From the NCBI GenBank assembly GCA_951799425.1, contig OX637394.1:42581642-42645641 (forward strand): 64,000 nucleotides of DNA, read 5' to 3'. How positions within the stretch are numbered: position 1 is the stretch's first letter; every line of letters begins with the position of its first letter. A model generated the notes under the pieces. That model was not told the DNA's origin. It saw only the letters and a program-made list of their open reading frames with translations, and ran no database searches. Source of the stretch: Ilex aquifolium (lineage: Eukaryota > Streptophyta > Magnoliopsida > Aquifoliales > Aquifoliaceae). The position numbers and the translations under genes were made by a program. This document shows, in pieces, positions 11,760 through 23,164 of the stretch.

Positions 11760-12493
11760 TGATGGGCCAAGCCCAAGGGTCCAACTCATGTTACAAGCCC
11801 AAAGGGCTCGACTCCTAGAGAACCAGCAAATCCAGCCCAATATGGTCAACCCGGTCAAGCTCAAAGAGCTAAATTAGCAGGGAGCACACAAGGTCATCCA
11901 AGGACCCTGGCTCCCAAACTGGGTGCCCAGACCATCCCAGGTGCCCAGGTCTCCTCTTCAGGCGGTCTGCCCTTCTCCTTATGCACCTAGGTCTCCTCAT
12001 CAGGCGCCCAGTCCTCCTCCTCGGCACCTTGGAATAAGGGACATCCCAGGAGCCTCACCTTCACCACCTTGGAAACAGTCAACCTTCACCTCATCATTTG
12101 ACCGAGTCTCATGGAGAGCACCGCAACTGTTTCGCCCGTTGAGAAGAAATCGCAAGCCCCACCAGAATAGTTGGACAGTTGCTATTAAGTCGCCCCAATC
12201 TGTTAGGGGACGACTATAAAATGTAAGCCCCACTAACACTTGGGGGGGCAGAGCAGATCAGATCACACTCTACTGAGCACAAAAACTCCTCTCTATCTCT
12301 AAGTCTGTAACTCTCCGTTCTCTCTACTCACCGGAGTTAATAAAATAATCCGGCAGCTCTAGCCATTCAAAAGTGGACGTAGGTCGCATTGACCGAACCA
12401 CTATAATTATTGTCTTCTTTCTCTCTACTTAAACTATCACATTTATTACTATTACTTGACAGTTGGTGTGCAAAGTCAATTTGTGCATCATCA
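11760..12493 (+). repeat. 3' LTR of the gag-only element
   Basis: This 734-bp LTR has a single R-U5 block. By eye it differs from the 5' LTR at about 20-25 positions, mostly C/T or G/A, plus indels. It keeps the TATA (ctataaaatg), the AATAAA and the CATCA end. Confidence 0.88.
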
Positions 12494-12588
12494 TAATCCA
12501 CTCACCTTTCAAACAAGTTAGGACCATTAGAGAAAGCAATAGATAAAGAAAGTCGAGCGACCAGAACATCTCTATAAATAATTTGGCA

Positions 12589-12960
12589 ATGGCGGCAGAA
12601 CAGTTTCTTTCGAGTAGGAAAACCCTAGATCATTGGCAAGGTGGTCCGCTTCAACGACCTGAGACCCTACGAAGAAGGCAAAGATCTCTTCGACCCCCAA
12701 TCGGAGATCAAATTCGATGGCCTTCGAACTCTCTATGAAGGCCAAGAGGTAGAATTTCTGGTTATTCATCAGGGTGAAAAGACCTAGGCCATCGATGTCA
12801 CTGGGCCCAACGGAGCCCCCGTCGACGAGAGGTGGCCGCGGTGGTTATGGGTTTTGTAGTGGCGGCGGCGGCGCTGGGAATGGGTTTAATCGGAGGAATG
12901 GTCGGAGATCAAATCCGACAGCCTTCGAACACCTATGAGGGAGAGAGTTTCAAAAACAGA
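12589..12960 (+). pseudogene. Cold-shock-domain/glycine-rich protein pseudogene, copy A
   Basis: After a start-like MAAEQ the sequence shifts frame by one base into the words GKVVRFND, LRPYEEGKDLF, LRTLYEGQEVEF and AIDVTGPNGAPV. These match the cold-shock domain of plant CSP/GRP2-type RNA-binding proteins. A TAG at 12785-12787 interrupts the domain. The usual aromatic RNP1 segment after FND is missing, and the glycine-rich tail decays into short GAGAGTTTCAAAAA repeats. The family binds RNA and single-stranded DNA as a chaperone; this copy should be dead. It is the partner of the copy at 41743. Confidence 0.65.
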
Positions 12961-12999
12961 GACGGAGAGAGTTTAAAAAACAGAGACAGAAAGAGTTTC

Positions 13000-14565
13000 A
13001 AAAAGAGAGAGAGAGGCGGATGTTTTTTCCGTTTCAAAAAAATGAGGATTGGGTTGAGTTGAATTTTTAACTCAATTTAATCCAACCTAATGCAAAATTG
13101 TCCGAGTTGATTTGAATTCAATGCATCTTATTCTATCCGATCCTTCTTTTAAATAGAGAACATGTGAATTGTGAGTTCCATGTCCATGTTCAAATTATTG
13201 GAAATAAAATGACCATTGCACACCTTTTGTAACAAAATAAAATAAAAAATTTAATTTTTAATTAATTTGCCAATTAAGCTAATTAGCTTCATTATGCCAT
13301 CAACTTAATTTAAATGATAAAAAATAGTTAATTAAGCAATTAACACAAATTAGCCTCATCAATTCGCTAATAATCTTATCAAAATTAGTAATTAACTCGT
13401 TAAGTAAGTAACTAACACCTTAATTAGCATCATTACTTTTTAAAGAAAATTTCTATAACTAAACCCATCAATTAAGCCAACAGTTAACTATCCTATTGAT
13501 TAAGCAAATTAACCCTATTAATTACCGCCATAAATTAATTAATTGATCCATTAGTTAACACCATTACCTGTTGTAATTAACTTATCTAAGCTAACTAACC
13601 CAAAAAAATTAAGTTAATTAACCTCACCCCAAGTTTATCACCGACTCAACCATTCGATTGCACCACCACAAAATTGCATTACCCCAAATATATACATATA
13701 TGTTTCAGGTTTTCGACAAGATCTTCCACTTCATGACCTCTCTGAATTCTAAAAATATACATATATGTGTGTGTAGAGAGAGAGAGAGAATACGTACCTG
13801 GAGGCGAAAAGGGGTGAGGAAGAGATGCAAAAATAGGTTGGCTTTAACCCTAATTTGGTATTGTTTTAAGGGTAATTGGGTAAAATTACCTTTATCCTGT
13901 TGTATGAAAAATTGGACCAGCTGAATCCCACTTGCTTCGTGGGTTTCAAAAATTCAGTGCAGATGGGATTTGGGCATGCTTTTACTATGGCCCGATTTTT
14001 TCTTTGCCAACAATTATTCCAAGCTCTCTTGTGGATCCAAAACTGCGATATGTGGGCCCCCAAACAAAATAAACTCAATCCACTTGTTTTATCTATCTTT
14101 ATCCTTCAAACCAAACACCATCATAAGGGTGTGAAACGTGTCAGGTTAGGTCATCTTGTGTCGGATTCATTTTGAGTTTGTGTAAAAAATTTCAAAATTC
14201 AAATATAACATGTTTAATAATTGTGTCGAGATGTGTAAACACTAACCTGACCTAGCTATTAAACAAGTTACTCGAATCCGACTTGTTTGACATGTTTAAT
14301 AAACATGTTGTTTTCGGATTAACACACATAACATGATTTGTTTAACTTGTTTAGCACACATAACATAGATTTGTTTAACACACATAACTTGTTTTCACAC
14401 CAGTTCATTACCGTTAAATAAATCATTCAATTATTCATTCAAAATTTCAAATAATTTTTTTACAAATAAAATATCACATCTCATCAATGAAATTAACTAA
14501 AATGCAATTAAGTTTCAACCCAAAAATTAAAACAAGAACTATATTAATATACTGTCATAATAATG
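13000..14565. other. AT-rich noncoding DNA
   Basis: No gene is visible. The stretch 13110-13690 is built of aattaa-rich words and is not shared with copy B, which has a foldback-like insertion there. From about 13700 the two copies match again, through a short (GA)n run near 13776. A segment near 14280-14400 repeats the words aacacacataacat and ttgtttaac. Confidence 0.5.
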
Positions 14566-15306
14566 TGCACGAGTGAATTCCTGCAATGAATTGAGATAGC
14601 GATGCGTGTAACGATCCTGAATAATGAACCTGAAACAAAGGATCATAAAGGGGGGCCTGGTGTGTACCCGTCTAATCCTCTCCAAAGCTCAAGTCAGTCA
14701 GTATTGGAGTCACGAGCACCATATATTTTCTATTTTCAAATTGCGTACCTTGGTTCAGCTTATTGAGAGGTATTTATACCTGAGTTTGCAATGATAGCAG
14801 TTTCATTGAGTCACATCTCAGAATTTAATGGTCTGCACTCATATCCTAGCATCATGAGTGTCATCCCATCAAATCTTCTAATGACTAGTCTCCTCGGGCT
14901 AGTGAACCTTTGCTCACGAAACGCCAAGCATTCATGACCCATCCCCCGATCATTAAATACCTCTTCTCAGCGCTTGAGACATACGCTCGAGTGTTCACTA
15001 CTCGGGAATAAGTACCATCGGGGTTTACCGAGGACTTCAAATCGGCGTAATGACCATTAATGCCTTGTAATAATGACTGTCTTCACACTTTTCAAGGATC
15101 TGGACACTCATTAATGATTCTGCTATAGTCACTCAAGACCCCATTAATGAACTGTCAGATCCCTTTTAATGCTAAGCTCCGGGGGCGTACTTGGCCCTTT
15201 CCGACATAACTGTTCGGCGCCTTTCCCAGGCGCCCTTTGCACTGCTTAACGGCTGTAACTGCTCACGTGTCCATTTATTACTATCAAGTCGTATAAAATC
15301 CCGTTA
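14566..15306 (-). mobile_element. Solo LTR of the gypsy element found whole in copy B
   Basis: This 741-bp sequence starts TGCACGAG and is flanked by a perfect 5-bp duplication, taatg, at 14561-14565 and 15307-15311. It matches the LTR at 50652-51423 and occupies the same target as the full element in copy B. Orientation is inferred from that element. It is the expected product of recombination between the two LTRs, which removed the interior. Confidence 0.88.
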
Positions 15307-15572
15307 TAATGTTAAGAACTATATTGTCAATTATCATAGTAGAAGTAAGAATTAATAAGTACTAATGTTAAGACTACATCAATCATACATAATAGACAAA
15401 CTATATTGTCATAAACGGGTCTACAACGAGTTAAGTCAAGTTTGTGTCTAAATTATGTCAACCCGTAAAATATACAAAAACCGCTTGAACCCCTTAAAGA
15501 TTAGAAGTCCCAAATTGTACAAAAAATTTCTATAAATGATAGCAATGTGATCTTTTCTACCCCTTCCCCCTC

Positions 15573-15925
15573 CTCAAATTTATGTCCCAACGTGTGGCGA
15601 AAGGGGCACGATAATTGCTTCCATTTATCATGGTGTAACGTATGATTTTTAATCTTTAAATAAGTAATGTACAAATTCTAAAAATCTTTCCACACCTAAG
15701 TTCTATTAACATTTATTTAATTATGTAAACTTAATCTTCTATTAATCTCAAATTTGTGCCCCAAAGTGTGGCAAAATGGGGCACGTTAATTGCTTCCATT
15801 TATCATGGTGTAACGTTTGACTTTTAATCTTTAAATAATCAACGTACAAATTCTGAAAATCTTTTCACGTACTTCAATTCTATTAACCTCTATTTAATTA
15901 TGTTCTCCTAATCTTCTATCAATCT
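15573..15925. repeat. 174-bp tandem duplication upstream of the GDSL gene
   Basis: Two units start ctcaaattt at 15573 and 15747. Both contain gtgtggc followed by ggggcacg, then gcttccatttatcatggtgt and a shared AT-rich tail. Differences are scattered, so the duplication is not very recent. Confidence 0.8.
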
Positions 15926-16187
15926 TTCATGTTAGACAGCTTGACCCTTGAAATTGTCTTGAGACACAACAGAGAGAATTGTATCAAAATCAAACAGACC
16001 CACAGGTTGACCCCATTGCCCATTTACAAGTATTTTTTTGTCAAGCCTTCTTAATGATCATAAAACTCTTCTGTGGACTGCCACACAAAATTTAAGTGAA
16101 GTCCTTTCATTACCCATTAATACCTCCCAACTACCTTCAGTACTCCCCTCAGGCCTCAACTCCTATCAAACTCTCATTCTCGTGAGT

Positions 16188-16303
16188 AAATATCGGGTGT
16201 AATGGTTATATTATATCAAAAAAAAAAAAATTTATTTATTTATTAATAAACGATTGCACCACATGTCATTATTAACGTGATGTAATGGTTACGCCCGATA
16301 TTT
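16188..16303. mobile_element. Small MITE-like inverted-repeat element
   Basis: The ends are near-perfect inverted repeats: aaatatcgggtgtaa at 16188-16202 and ttacgcccgatattt at 16289-16303. The second end reverse-complements to aaatatcgggcgtaa, one mismatch. The interior has an A-run and TTTATT repeats. No transposase is present, and a target duplication is not clear. Confidence 0.5.
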
Positions 16304-16340
16304 TTGCACCCAACACCCCCACCCCTAACCCAACAATGTA

Positions 16341-16349
16341 TATTTATAA
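16341..16349 (+). promoter_or_regulatory. Probable TATA box of the GDSL gene
   Basis: TATTTATAA lies 77 bp upstream of the ATG, a normal plant spacing for a TATA box plus short leader. Confidence 0.5.
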
Positions 16350-16425
16350 CTAGTTCTCACTCACTGAAACATATAACCTTGTGCTTCATTCTAATTATCA
16401 CACGGAGAGAAAAGTAGAAAACTAG

Positions 16426-19400
16426 ATGGCAAACACATACATTTCATGGCTCCTCTTGGGCCAATTCCTCCTTCTAGTGTCTAACACGGCGGCGAAAGTT
16501 CCGGCGATCATCGTGTTCGGTGACTCCTCAGTCGATGCCGGTAACAACAACCAGCTTTCCACTGTTCTTAAGAGCAATTTCAAGCCTTATGGCCGTGACT
16601 TTTACGGCGGCCGGGCCACTGGACGGTTCTGCAACGGCCGGATTCCGTCAGACTTCATCTCTGAGGCTTTTGGTCTAAAGCCGTCTGTGCCGGCCTACTT
16701 GGATCCAATGTATCATATATCAGATTTTGCTGTTGGTGTTTGCTTTGCTTCTGCTGGTACTGGCTATGACAATGCAACATCTGATGTTCTTGTAAGTCCT
16801 CTACTTATTTCTTCATTCTATCATCAATACTGCAATTTAGAATTCATTTATTCACCTAATCTACTGATCTAATCCACCGTTGTCGTCATTCAATTACTAT
16901 TTGACCCTGTCTAACATCGAGACTTACTGTTAATCCAACGAGTAAACTAAGTTATCAAATTAAACTTAATGCTATATATTGCAAGTTGCAGAGAAAATAC
17001 TATGTATAGCCTTAGTATCTTAGTCTATCATTTATCCGTCTATAACGAAAATCTCGTGCATTAGGTATTCTTTTTAAATTTTATATATCGGTGTAACATA
17101 GGATTCATGATATTACACTATTTCTTAGTCATGTACTCATGATTCAAAGTTGCGATATCATCGACATCAACCCGGGAAAAAAATTGATATATATCAGTCG
17201 TGGTGTCATAACATGGTATTCGATGGTACAAAATAAAATATTTTATAGAAAAAATTGAATATTTTGGGCACCTTATTGTGTGATTAGTTGACGATGATTC
17301 AATCGAGTCATCTTAGACAACTCCAGAGACCCGTATTTTACACACAACATACATCGGTCTTAACTCATAAGATTGTTTCATATATGACTCAATTAATCGT
17401 ATTAATATCGATCAATACTTTAAACCATGAATTACCTTGATGAATAATGACCTCATTGTTCTATCTGTAGTCTGTGATACCTCTGTGGAGGGAAGTGGAG
17501 TACTACAAAGAGTACCAAAAAAAGCTCAGAGCCTATTTGGGTGTCCAAAAAGCCAACAGTATAATCAGCGAAGCACTATATCTAATCAGCGTTGGAACCA
17601 ACGACTTCCTCGAGAACTACTACACCCTCCCCAACAGGAGGTCTCAGTACAACGTCGATCAGTACCAGAACTTCCTCGCCGGAATCGCAGGGAATTTTAT
17701 CAAAGAACTTTACAGCCTCGGTGCTCGGAAAATATCCCTCGGAGGGCTTGTTCCGATGGGTTGTCTGCCATTGGAGAGGACCACGAACTTCATCGGTGGG
17801 TATGGAGGTGGATGTGAAGAGAGTTACAACCTAGTGGCGAAAAGCTTTAATGGGAAACTGGGTGGGTTGGTGAATAAGTTGAATGGAGAGCTTGGTGGTG
17901 TTAAAGTCGTGCTTTCGAATCCTTACGATATTTTTCAGCAGATTGTTCAGAAGCCTTCTGCGTTTGGTAAGTTTCTTGTTTCGGTCGCCATTAATTAGTT
18001 TCTGGTTCTGGTAAGCATCTGGTTGAAGATTATTTAATTGCCAACCCTGTTTAGGACTCTACCCAAAACCCAAAATCGACATAAAGTCGGTGAGTTTAGT
18101 TTGGATGATAAATAGATAAATCCGATAAATCTCACTAATAAATAATTGAATCTCTATGACAAATTCAAGTGAGATTCATAATATATAAGTGTATTTGAAG
18201 TAAAAAAGATAAAACATACTGGTTTAGGATTTAAATGTATAGTAAACACACACACACACACATAAGAAAAATTTTAAGGGGAAGTTCAAGTGGTCACATG
18301 AACAAATTGTAAATTTAAACATTCTAAGTTTGAATTTTAGTAATTTCTTCAAACCAGACTATAAGGGATTTTCCTTCATGAATATCCTAGACTTAGGGCC
18401 GTTAATCAAGCCGGCTCGGCTTGGATAAGACTCGGCTCGAGTTCGACTCGTGTTCTAAACAAATCGATCATGAACAATTTTTTAGACTCATTTAGAATTT
18501 TTTAAACAAATCGATCATGAATAATTGAATCTCTAAACGAGCTTAAAAGACTGGGCTAATTTATATGTAAAATAGTCGAGCTACTCGAGTTTAACTTATT
18601 TTTTAAATAAGTCGAGTTTGAATAATTTGTTAGGTTCATTTAGAAAAACAAGCTCGAGAGACTCGGGCTAAAGTTTGTAAAGTTCTGCTCGATTAACAGC
18701 CCTAACCTTAGACTTGGTGTGAATAGGAGTCTTTAACCGGACCAAAAAAAAAAAAATTAGTCGAGGTCAAATTAGGTACACATAAATTGATCTGAAGAGC
18801 TCACCGTTGAATCCAAAAAAAAAAAACACATAAGAAAAACCACAAGTAAATTAATAAATAAATAATAATCTGCTTCTAGAAACTGGTGGGCCATGTAAAG
18901 TTATATCGCACTTCTGTGAAAAATACCAGTCTCACGAGTTTGGGTGGTTCAATATTCTTCCAACGGGTCTACAATGTCAAATAAAAACCTTAATGCCCGT
19001 GATGTGATTTTAATGAGTTACTTGAATATCTTTAATGGCTTGTTTGGTAGGCAGTTATGGATCAATTAAAAGGGAGGCCACCCCCACCCTCTCCCACCCA
19101 ACAACCCACCCACACAAAAATAATTTGGTCTTTTATTTCTACTGAATAGGTGGCCATGCCACTGTGAATCATGTGAATTTTAGGACACTTTTTGAGAAAT
19201 GTATACATCTATTTGAACCTTTCCCATACTGCCATTATGTGGCTTCCATTAATATATCATGGGATGTTTGGATACTTTACCCCAAACTCCTTGATGTCAT
19301 GGTCATGTCCTATGTTAAACTTCATCAATTCTTCCTCATTGTCTGTGACCTTTTCTCATAAAAAAATGATTTAAGGATCATTATTTTTAATAAGAATTTG

Positions 19401-20068
19401 TCACGTATAATGATCGATATTCTTTCGTTTTTGGAATGATAGCTTGTTAGTATCTCATAAAATTCTTTGTATATAAGAAGTTTAGAATGAAATTTTTGCT
19501 TGTATAGAAAAATGATAATAATTACCTAGTGTTAATTTTTGAGTGCTACAATATGGTGAATCGAAGATAAATATATCATTGATCTTACTTGTACAAAGTG
19601 ACAACTATTGGGTTTTATTCATGTATTCCAATGTTTGACAATACAAGATTTTATATTCACGGGGACTATATATGTTTAAATAAACCATTTGAGCGATTAT
19701 CCAGTGCTTTTTGATTCTTAGCGATGCTAATTGAAGACTTACTTCACCCAAAATTTGCAGTTATTTGTGATTGTATAGATGTTAAATGAACTTCTTTTGA
19801 TTTATGTTTGTTTGTATTTCATGTTTCTATTGAACAAAGTGATTTATATAGTTACTATTTCGTTATTTTAACAGGTTTCGAAGTTGCAGCAGTGGCATGT
19901 TGTGCTACAGGAATGTTCGAGATGGGTTATATGTGCGATCAATATAACCCATTTACGTGCACGAATGCAAATAAGTATGTATTTTGGGATTCATTCCATC
20001 CTACGGAGAAAACAAATCGTATCATCTCTGATCATATGGTCAAACATGTCCTCAACGTATTCATGTAA
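16426..20068 (+). CDS. GDSL esterase/lipase, secreted (3 exons, 351 aa)
   Basis: The exons are 16426-16791, 17471-17966 and 19875-20068. The introns are flanked by gt..ag, and the frame joins cleanly (phase 0, then phase 1). Residues 1-23 form a hydrophobic signal peptide. Block I is FGDSSVDAGNN, with the nucleophile Ser34. Block III is SVGTND (residues 162-167), and block V is WDSFHP, with Asp326 and His329 completing the triad. The length is normal for this plant SGNH-hydrolase family. Such proteins hydrolyse acyl esters in the apoplast or cell wall; the substrate cannot be read from sequence. Intron 2 is 1.9 kb and carries a MITE. The terminal exon is duplicated at 27471-27664. The gene looks intact. 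Confidence 0.92.
18395..18705. mobile_element. MITE-like element in GDSL intron 2
   Basis: The ends are inverted: agggccgttaatcaagc near 18395 and gctcgattaacagcccta ending near 18704. The interior is rich in gctcgag/ctcgag words. The flanks ctagactt and ttagactt look like an 8-bp target duplication with one mismatch, which would suit a hAT-type origin. Only the right half (from about 18560) is present in the downstream duplicate at 26016, so the duplication breakpoint falls within this element. Confidence 0.5.
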
Positions 20069-20100
20069 TTCATAAGGCATTAATGTATAATATGTAGTGT

Positions 20101-20106
20101 AATAAA
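20101..20106 (+). terminator. Poly(A) signal of the GDSL gene
   Basis: AATAAA lies 33 bp after the stop codon, followed by T/G-rich sequence. The same signal follows the duplicated exon at 27697-27702. Confidence 0.5.
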
Positions 20107-21158
20107 TATATGTAGAGTGGTATTAGTGAACAAGTGATGATAAGTGCTCATATGTATGAGGGGCATTATTAGTGTTCGTTTTGTAGTGTCTATTTTTGTT
20201 TGACAATGTTGTCATTAGCTTTGATGTTGTTGTTACTCCTATTATCAATATGATCATGATTACTAGTAAGAGGTTCATTGTTATATTTTCCCACATATTT
20301 TGGTTGGTAAAGGTACGGTGACAAAATTACTGGATATTAGGATTTGAATTCCATCACTGATTCATTTTTGGGATTAACCCAAGGTGTAGCCTGGTGACGA
20401 AAACCAAAATAAGCTGTAAACTCATATAATTTGAGTTTTAAACTTGGTAATTCTCAAACGCTGCGTTTAGTATACGGTAATGTTTTTACAAGAGAATGAA
20501 ATCAAAGTGATAACAGAATGGAATGTAATATATATTATAATTACAATGTTTGACAATAATTAGGATTAGACGCTGGAATAGAATTGAAAATTCACTCAAA
20601 TATAAATGTTGAAAAATCCTTAGACCTAGACCCTGAACCCGATTTCAACCTCGGGCTCGACCTGGCCCCGATCCTGGACCCGTCCCCAAACCCAACTTGA
20701 CCTGACCACGGACCCGACCCCAATCCCAAGTGGTGGGTAATGATAGTGACAAGTGATGATAGTTGAGAATAAAACAAGACCACCCCTAACCCCATCTATG
20801 AGTCACAGCCCATTCAACACCAACAAGACCACCCCCAACCCCCTTTCAGTCTGCAGACCTAGCCCAACTGAAGAATAGCCAAACCCCATAACCCCAACTA
20901 GTAAGCCTCTCCCTGATAGCATCCATAACCACCATTGGATCAGTAGCCTAGCCACACCTTGATGACAAGCAACTCCACGCCTCCCATTGGTGGCGAAATT
21001 CTTCGACAATCAACTCTCTACCACCATTCTTGTCCCTCCATCATTTGCACCAAAACACCTTTCTTGTTATCATTGTTTCCCTGAGAGCCCTTGTCCCGTT
21101 CACCGACAAATATGAACGCAGCCCCAAACATATAACAACACACATCCAATGTTCTCCC
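20107..21158. other. Noncoding DNA downstream of the GDSL gene
   Basis: No gene is visible. The region includes degenerate gacccgaccc-type repeats (20620-20730). All of it recurs at about 27700-28750. Confidence 0.5.
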
Positions 21159-22389
21159 TGTAACGCCCCCAAAACCACCCTGGACGGCATTACATACTAA
21201 AACCATTCACATAATGAGCAACTAATAAAATCCATAGATAAAGAAAATTCCAGTCATTATACATACTTTCTACAACATCATCCAAAAGAATATGCCAAAC
21301 TATGGCATTTACATCTCAAAATCAGACTTAATCTTGCAGCGGGATAAACAAAATAACATTCATCCATTGTATTACAATATCTTTCCTAGTCTAGAGCAAA
21401 AAGATAACAATTCTAGATATCCCCCTCGGAATCCACGCTTACATCCAATTGCGCTTCCCAAGCTATTTGCTCATCAACTCCGGGCTCTTCTTCTAAACCA
21501 TAATCTGAAAATATATTGTTTGTAGGGGGTGAGCACTAAGCTCTGTAGCAATGTTCTCCCAAACTCGAACAAGGTTTGGAAAACATGTAAAACAGTTCGG
21601 TCTCACTTTTCAAAATATCATATATAACTTGAAATAAAACAGTGACAATTTAAATAGATCTCAAGTTTAAAGAACAACAGTAATTGAATGAATAAACGAA
21701 ACCACTATACAGTTAACAAACCATTTCCAAATATAATCCAGTCCACCATACAATGTTTCCACAAATTCTCACGGAATCCCATACTTCCCAAGACTCTTGT
21801 AGAAACCGTCTATGGTAGAATGAACAATAACCAATATACCATTTCCAACTTTAAGCCATTTAGGAAGGGCGCCTTCCGATGCATTGTCCCATACCAATGC
21901 AACGGCCAAGACAATCCAACCCATCATCCCATGTATATTGGTTCATCCCCGTACCATGTATGTTGATTGCTTCTCAGGAATCTACCCAACGATTATACCT
22001 AGTCCACCAATCACCATCACAATCACAAAAATCACTTTAGGAAGGGCGTATACCGTCTCCCACGGCATTGACGAGTCCTTCCCAGGAAAAGTATACCATC
22101 CCTTGTTCGAACTCCAGTGAACGATAGTGGTAGCATTGACCAATGACAATCCACTACAAGTGTTAGGAAACCATCTTACCCCCACTGGGATAGACTAACC
22201 TCTAACACTCTACGGCATCTCTCGATGACAATCCAAGTCCATCACAACAACCATACCAATGAGGAAACCAATATATTCTCAATTCCAAATAAAGACAAAA
22301 TCCACAATTTCTCATTATAGCATCTCAAGAAGAAAATGAACAAGAGATCATCACAATATATAGTTTTATTGTTCCAACCAAAACACTAA

Positions 22390-22580
22390 AGTTTTTGTAT
22401 CAAAAACAAATGAATATAGAGTTTTGATGTCAAGAACAAAGGAATATCAAGCTTTGATATTAAGAATAAGTAAATATCAGGTTTTGAAATCAAGAACAAA
22501 TGAATATCAAGTCTTGAAATCAAGAACAAATGAATATAAGGTTTTGAACTCAAGAACAAATAAATATCAATAAGAAAAAT
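22390..22580. repeat. 30-bp tandem repeats inside the solo LTR
   Basis: About six degenerate units of the type gaacaaatgaatatcaag plus ttttgaaatcaa recur at 30-bp spacing, for example at 22501 and 22531. Confidence 0.75.
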
Positions 22581-22998
22581 CCATACTTCTTGAAAAATTA
22601 GAGTTTGGATGTCAAGAATAAAGGTTTTATGATTATCAAGCTACAACTTCCATCAAACATGGTAAGATTTACAAGAACAATCAAGAAACAAGGATTCCAT
22701 AACAAATATATATGATTAAGAGTCAAAACATGTATATATATAAGCCTAGCATCAGTGAACAAGAGTGGAAGAAAACCCCTACCTTCTTCTTCCTTAAAGT
22801 TCTTGAAGAACTTGAGATTTTGATCCACTTCAAAGTGCAAATCCTCTTTGATCTTGTGTTTCTACCTTTCTTTCTTGTTTCTCAAGACTTTCTAGGTTTG
22901 TATATGGTGTATGGAGGCTAAAGGAGGCGGCACTATGTATTTATAGGGGAAGAAAATATCTCAACCGACGTAAATCTAGTGTTCTGATTCGTTGATCA

Positions 22999-23164
22999 CG
23001 TTCGAACGTCATTTGGCGTTCGAACGTCAGTAGTGCAAATTGTTGTTTTACGTTCGAACGTACTTTGGCATTCGAACGTCACTTGCTCTCAGTACTTTTG
23101 TTTTTCCATCAGAGGCAAAGTACTGGGGCTCACTGTCGTTCGAACGTCGGTTCACGCTCGAACG
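22999..23164. repeat. Six CGTTCGAACG palindromes arranged as three pairs
   Basis: Ten-bp palindromes start at 22999, 23017, 23051, 23069, 23137 and 23155. Four are perfect CGTTCGAACG; two have one changed base. Within each pair the starts are 18 bp apart. Every copy is followed by T or TC, giving the longer half-word gaacgtc. The set lies just downstream of the LTR TATA box, in the likely R-U5 region. Confidence 0.85.

Larger units (their letters stand above)
8207..12493 (+). mobile_element. Non-autonomous gag-only LTR retrotransposon
   Basis: LTRs at 8207-9196 and 11760-12493 begin TGATG and end CATCA. The flanking target duplication is taatt (8202-8206) versus taatc (12494-12498). The empty site in copy B reads ...atatttaatccactc..., which confirms a 5-bp duplication with one later C-to-T change. 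Inside are a primer-binding-like site at 9198-9217, a gag reading frame, a 73-bp tandem array, further repeated noncoding sequence, and a purine-rich tract (about 11750-11759) before the 3' LTR. No protease, reverse transcriptase, RNase H or integrase is present, so mobility would need proteins from a partner element. The gag type and primer site suggest the Ty3/gypsy group. Confidence 0.88.
1..15474. repeat. Large segmental duplication, copy A
   Basis: This block is repeated in direct orientation at 33462-51590; base 1 aligns with 33462, and copy A probably continues left of the window. The shared order is: ~2-kb AC-rich units, a noncoding block, a cold-shock-like pseudogene, AT-rich DNA, and the LTR of a gypsy element. 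In the stretch 5400-6300 versus 38980-39880 I count about a dozen substitutions by eye, roughly 1-2%. The copies stop matching just after the shared run ending at 15474 and 51590. Copy A differs from B by the gag-only LTR element at 8207-12493, a small local duplication at 8096-8172, and a different AT-rich filler at 13110-13690. Confidence 0.9.
15307..16425. other. Upstream region of the GDSL gene
   Basis: No other gene is visible. The region includes the end of the segmental duplication (about 15474), a 174-bp tandem duplication, a small MITE-like element and the TATA box, all listed separately. Confidence 0.6.

Noticed and set aside
17437..17834. Alternative frames over GDSL exon 2
   Set aside because: They are out of frame with exons 1 and 3 and lack the GDSL motifs.
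19164..19374. 65-aa and 60-aa + frames in GDSL intron 2 (copied at 26888-27098)
   Set aside because: They lie inside an intron, overlap each other in different frames and have no recognisable domain. Near-identity of the copies is explained by the recent duplication.
20590..21206. - strand Gly/Val/Leu-rich frames downstream of the GDSL gene
   Set aside because: They overlap degenerate gacccg repeats, run across the solo-LTR junction and show no domain.
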